The notes beneath the pieces were generated by a model. It searched no databases. It saw only the letters and a list, made by a program, of their open reading frames with translations, and had not been told where the DNA came from. The translations under genes and the position numbers were made by a program. From Phylloscopus collybita (Eukaryota > Chordata > Aves > Passeriformes > Phylloscopidae), in NCBI GenBank assembly GCA_027886175.1, contig JAJNNQ010000129.1, positions 186,001-250,000 on the forward strand: a DNA stretch of 64,000 nucleotides, given 5' to 3'. Positions 60,301-64,000 of this stretch are shown here, piece after piece (the stretch's first letter is position 1; each line of letters begins with the position of its first letter).

Positions 60301-63235
60301 TTCTGCCTACTAAAATTCCACTAAAATTCCATGCAAATGAGGATATCTATCACGTGCAATCTACCACCAGTTGGAAGTTTGTCTACCCTTATAGTGCCAA
60401 AAGCCTCGTATAAATTATCATCAGGAATGTGGGGTGGAGACTTTGGTTTCCCATGAAAAAGCCACCGTTCGTGTCTAATGCTGTCTGCCTGCCACTGGGC
60501 TTCTTCCTACTAAAATTTCACTAAAATTCCATACAAATGAGGATATCTCCCTGGTTCAATCTACCACCAGATGAAAGTTCCTCTGCCTTTGTAGTGCCAA
60601 AAGCCTCGTATAAATTGACATCTTAAACCTAGGGTGGACACATAGGTTCCCATGGAAAAGGGTCACCGTTCGTGTCTAATGCTGTCTGCCTGCAACTGGG
60701 CATATGCCTGCTGAAATTCCATACAACAGAGGATATCTCCAGGTGGAATCTATCAGCAGATGGAATTTTGTCTGCCCTTGTAGTGCCAAAGGCCTCCTAC
60801 AAACTGACATCAGGCATGTGACATGGAGACTTTGGTTTCCCAAGGAAATGGACCACCGTTCGTGTCTAATGCTGTCTGCCAGACACTGGGCTTATGCCTA
60901 CTAAAATTCCACTAAAATTCTATACAAATGAGGATATCTCCCAGGTGCAATCTACCACCAGTTTGAAGTTTGCCTGCCCTTGTAGTTCCAAAGGCCTCCT
61001 ACAAACTGACATCAGGAACGTGAGGTGGAGACTTTGGTTTCCCATGGAAAAGGTCCATTGTTCGTGTCTAATGCTGTCTGCCTGCCACTGGGCTTCTGCC
61101 TGCTGAAATTCCATACAAATGAGGGTATCTCCTCGATTCAATCAACCACAAGACGGAACTTTGTCTGCCCTTGTAGTGCCAAAGGCCTCCTACAAACTGA
61201 CATCAGGAACCTGGAGTTGAAACTTTGCGTTCCCTTGGAAATGGGCCAGCGTTCGTGTCTAATGATGTGTGCCTGCAACTAGGCTTCTGCCTATTAAAAT
61301 TCCACTAAAATACCATACAAATGAGGATGTCTCCCAGGTGCAATCTAAACCAGATGGATGTTTCTCTGCCCTTGTAGTGCCAAAGGCCTCCTAAAAACTG
61401 ACAGCAGGAAAGTGGGGTGAAGACTTTCTTTTCGCATGGAAATGGGCCACCGTTTGTGTCTAATCCTATGTGCCTGCCACTGGGCTTCTTCCTACTAAAA
61501 TTCCACTAATATTCCATGGAAATGAGGATATCTCCCAGGTGCAATCTACCACCAGATGGAAGTTTTTCTGCCCTTGTAGTTCCAAACACCTCTTACAAAC
61601 TGACATCAGGAACGTAGGGTGGAGACTTTGGTTTCCCATGGAAAAGGGCCACAGTTCGTGTCTAATGCTGTCTGCCTGCCCCTGTTGTTACGCCTGCTGA
61701 AATTCCTCACAAATGAATATATCTCCCAGATGGAGTCTACCACCAGTTGGAAGTTTGTCTGCTCTTGTAGTGCAAAAGTCCTCCTATAAACGGACATAAG
61801 GCACGTGGTGTGGAGACTTTGGTTTCCCATGGAAATGGGCCACCGTTGGTGTTTAATGCTGTCTACTTGCCACTGGGCTTCTGCCTACTTTAATTCCACT
61901 AAAATTCCATACAAATGAGGATATCTCCAAGACGCAATATGCCACCAGTTGGAAGTTTGTCTGTTCTTGTAGTGCAAAAGGCCTCCTAAAAACTGACATC
62001 AGGAAGCTGGCCTGGAGATTTTGTTTTCCCCTGGAAAAGGGCCACTATTCATGTCTAATTCTGTGTGCCTGCAGCTGGGATTCTGCGTACTAAAATTCCT
62101 CTAAAATTCTATACAAATGGGAATATTTCGCAGGTGCAATCCTCCCCCAGTTTGAAGTTTCTCTGCCCTTATAGTGCAAAAGGGCTCCTATAAACTGACA
62201 TCTGAAACATAGGATGGATAATTTGGTTTCCCATGGAAAAGGGCCACTGTTCATGCCTAATGCTGTGTGCCTGCCACTGGGCGTATGCCTACTAAAATTC
62301 CATACAAATGAGGATATCTCCTCGTTGCAATCAACCACCAGACGGAACTTTGTCTGCCCTTGTAGTGCCAAACGCCTCCTACAAACTGACATCAGGAACG
62401 TGGGGTGGAGACTTTGGTTTCCCATGGAAATGGGCCACCGTTAGTGTCTAATGTGTGCCTGCCACTAGGCTTCCGCCTATTAAAATTCCACTAAAATTCC
62501 ATACAAATGAGGATGTCTCCCAGGTGCAATCTACAACCAGATGGAAGTTTGTCGGCCCCTGTAGAGCAAGAGGCTTCATACAAATTGACATCAGGAATCT
62601 GGGGCAGAGACTTTGGTTTTCTCATGGAAAAGGGACACCGTTCGTGTCTAATGCTGTCTGACTGCCGCTGGGCTACTGCCCGCTGAAATTCCAAAGAAAT
62701 TTGGAAATCTCTCTGATGCAATCAACCACCTGACGGAAGATTGTCTGCCCCTGTAGTGCCAAAGGCTTCCTAGAAACTGACATTAGGAACCTGGGGTGGA
62801 GACTTCGGTTTCCCTTGGAAATAGGAAAGCGTTCGTGTCTAATGCTGTCTGCCTGGCACTGTGGTTATGACTGCTGAAGTTCCATACAAATGAGGATATC
62901 TCCAAGGTGCAATCTACCACAAGGTGGAAGTTTGTCTGCCCTTGTAGTGCCAAAGGCCTCCTAGAAACGGACATCGGTTACGTGGTGTGGAGACTTTGGT
63001 TTCCCATAGAAATGAGCCACCGTTCCTGTCTAATGCTGTCGACCTGCCACTGGGATTCTTCCTACTAAAATTCCACTAAAATTCCATACAAATGACGATA
63101 TCTCCCAGGTGAAATCGACAACCAGATGGAAGTTTCTCTGCCCTTATATTGCAAAATGCCTCCTACAAAGTGACATCAGCAATGTGGGGTGGAGATTTTG
63201 GTTTCCCATTGAAAAGGGCCACCGTTCGTGTCTAA

Positions 63236-63620
63236 TGCTGTCTGCCTGGCACTGTGGCTATGACTGCTGAAGTTCCATAGAAATGAGGATATCTCCCAGG
63301 TGAAATCTACCACCAGGTGGAAGTTTGTCTGCCCTTGTAGTGCCAAAGGCCTCCTAAAAACTGACATCAGGAACGTGCGGTGGAGACTTTGGTTTCCCAA
63401 AGAAATGGGCCACCGTTCGCGTCTAATGCTATCTGCCTGGCACTGTCGCTATGACTGCTGAAGTTCCATAGAAATGAGGATATCTCCCAGGTGAAATCTA
63501 CCACCAGGTGGAAGTTTGTCTGCCCTTGTAGTGCCAAAGCCCTCCTAGAAACGGACATCAGGAACGTGGGGTGGAGACTTTGGTTTCCCTTAGAAATGGG
63601 TCACCGTTAGTGTCTAATGC
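63236..63620. repeat. Adjacent duplicate monomers
   Basis: Two neighbouring monomers about 192 bp apart share the rare variants CTGCCTGGCACTGT(G/C)GCTATGACTGC and CCCAGGTGAAATCTACC, which points to a recent single-monomer duplication. Confidence 0.75.
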
Positions 63621-64000
63621 TGTCTGCCATACACTGGGCTTATGCCTACTAAAATTCCACTAAAATTACATACAAATGAGGATATCTCCAAGCTGCAATA
63701 TGCCACTAGTTGGAAGTTTGTCTGTTCTTGTAGTGCCAAAGGCCTCCTAAAAACTGACATCAGGAACCTGGCCTGGAGGCTTTGTTTTCCCCTAGAAAAG
63801 GGCCACTATTCATGTCTAATTCTGTCTACCTGTCGCTGGGATTCTGCGCAATTAAATTCCTCTATGATTCTATACAAATGAGGATATCTCCCAGGTGCAA
63901 TTTACCACCAGATGGAATTTTGTCTGCCCTTGTAGTTCCAAAGGCCTCCTACAAACTGACATCAGGAACGTGAGGTGGAGACTTTGGTTTCCCATTGAAA

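Larger units (their letters stand above)
33626..64000. repeat. Satellite array, right block
   Basis: About 30 kb of the same head-to-tail monomers with no other inserted DNA found. 33.6-36.4 kb is heterogeneous, 36.4-57.4 kb is HOR family II, and 57.5-64.0 kb is heterogeneous again. The most diverged monomers are around 59.9-60.75 kb (short deletions, for example CATACAACAGAGGATATCTCCAG near 60,720). The array continues beyond the window. Confidence 0.97.

Noticed and set aside
1..64000. Many 60-125 codon open frames with similar proteins on both strands of the satellite
   Set aside because: They recur with the monomer on both strands, switch frame from one monomer to the next because 191 is not a multiple of three, and match no known family. 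They follow from low stop density in the repeat.
1..64000. CENP-B box in the monomer
   Set aside because: No match to the mammalian CENP-B box core (TTCG....A..CGGG) was seen in representative monomers.

Overview
The window is almost entirely a vertebrate-type satellite array broken by three retroviral insertions. It has no ordinary host gene. The host is most likely a bird. The first provirus carries an env transmembrane subunit of the avian leukosis/sarcoma (alpharetrovirus) kind, the isolated LTR has an alpharetrovirus-like R-U5, and the satellite monomer of about 191 bp matches in length the roughly 191 bp centromeric satellite reported for zebra finch. That last link is length only and was not compared by sequence.

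Layout. 1-17,906: satellite, of which 1 to about 14,920 is a clean higher-order repeat (HOR) with a 4,674 bp period (about 24 monomers), seen 3.2 times. 17,907-21,639: a defective class II provirus on the minus strand with one complete LTR, broken env, broken RNase H-integrase and a 79 bp stub of the other LTR, flanked by the 6 bp duplication GAGGAC. 21,640-22,228: three satellite monomers. 22,229-28,945: a young class III (ERVL-like) provirus on the minus strand with two nearly identical LTRs, a tRNA-Lys-like primer site, gag and pol but no env, flanked by the 5 bp duplication GTTTC. 28,946-33,257: satellite. 33,258-33,625: a solo LTR resembling avian leukosis virus LTRs, flanked by ACGTAG. 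33,626-64,000: satellite, including a second HOR family (about 36.4-57.5 kb) built from blocks P (about 4.9-6.1 kb) and Q (about 2.56 kb) in the order P-Q-P-P-Q, with P copies repeating at 4,892 bp.

How it fits together. The satellite behaves like a centromeric or pericentromeric array: head-to-tail monomers, HORs with about 0.1 percent divergence between neighbouring copies, and size differences between related blocks that are whole numbers of monomers, as expected from unequal exchange or conversion. The retroviruses are passengers. All three lie on the minus strand, and all three entered within about 24 bp of the same monomer phase, which may reflect phased chromatin on the satellite. In the ERVL element, gag and pol share one frame separated by a single UAG that sits inside a perfect 8 bp hairpin. 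One frameshift in RT is the only coding break seen.

The many short open frames in the satellite on both strands follow from the repeat and are not genes. I found no RNA gene, CRISPR array or prokaryotic feature. No wholly new biological system is evident. The strongest leads are the HOR organisation, the phase-clustered integrations and the putative readthrough signal.
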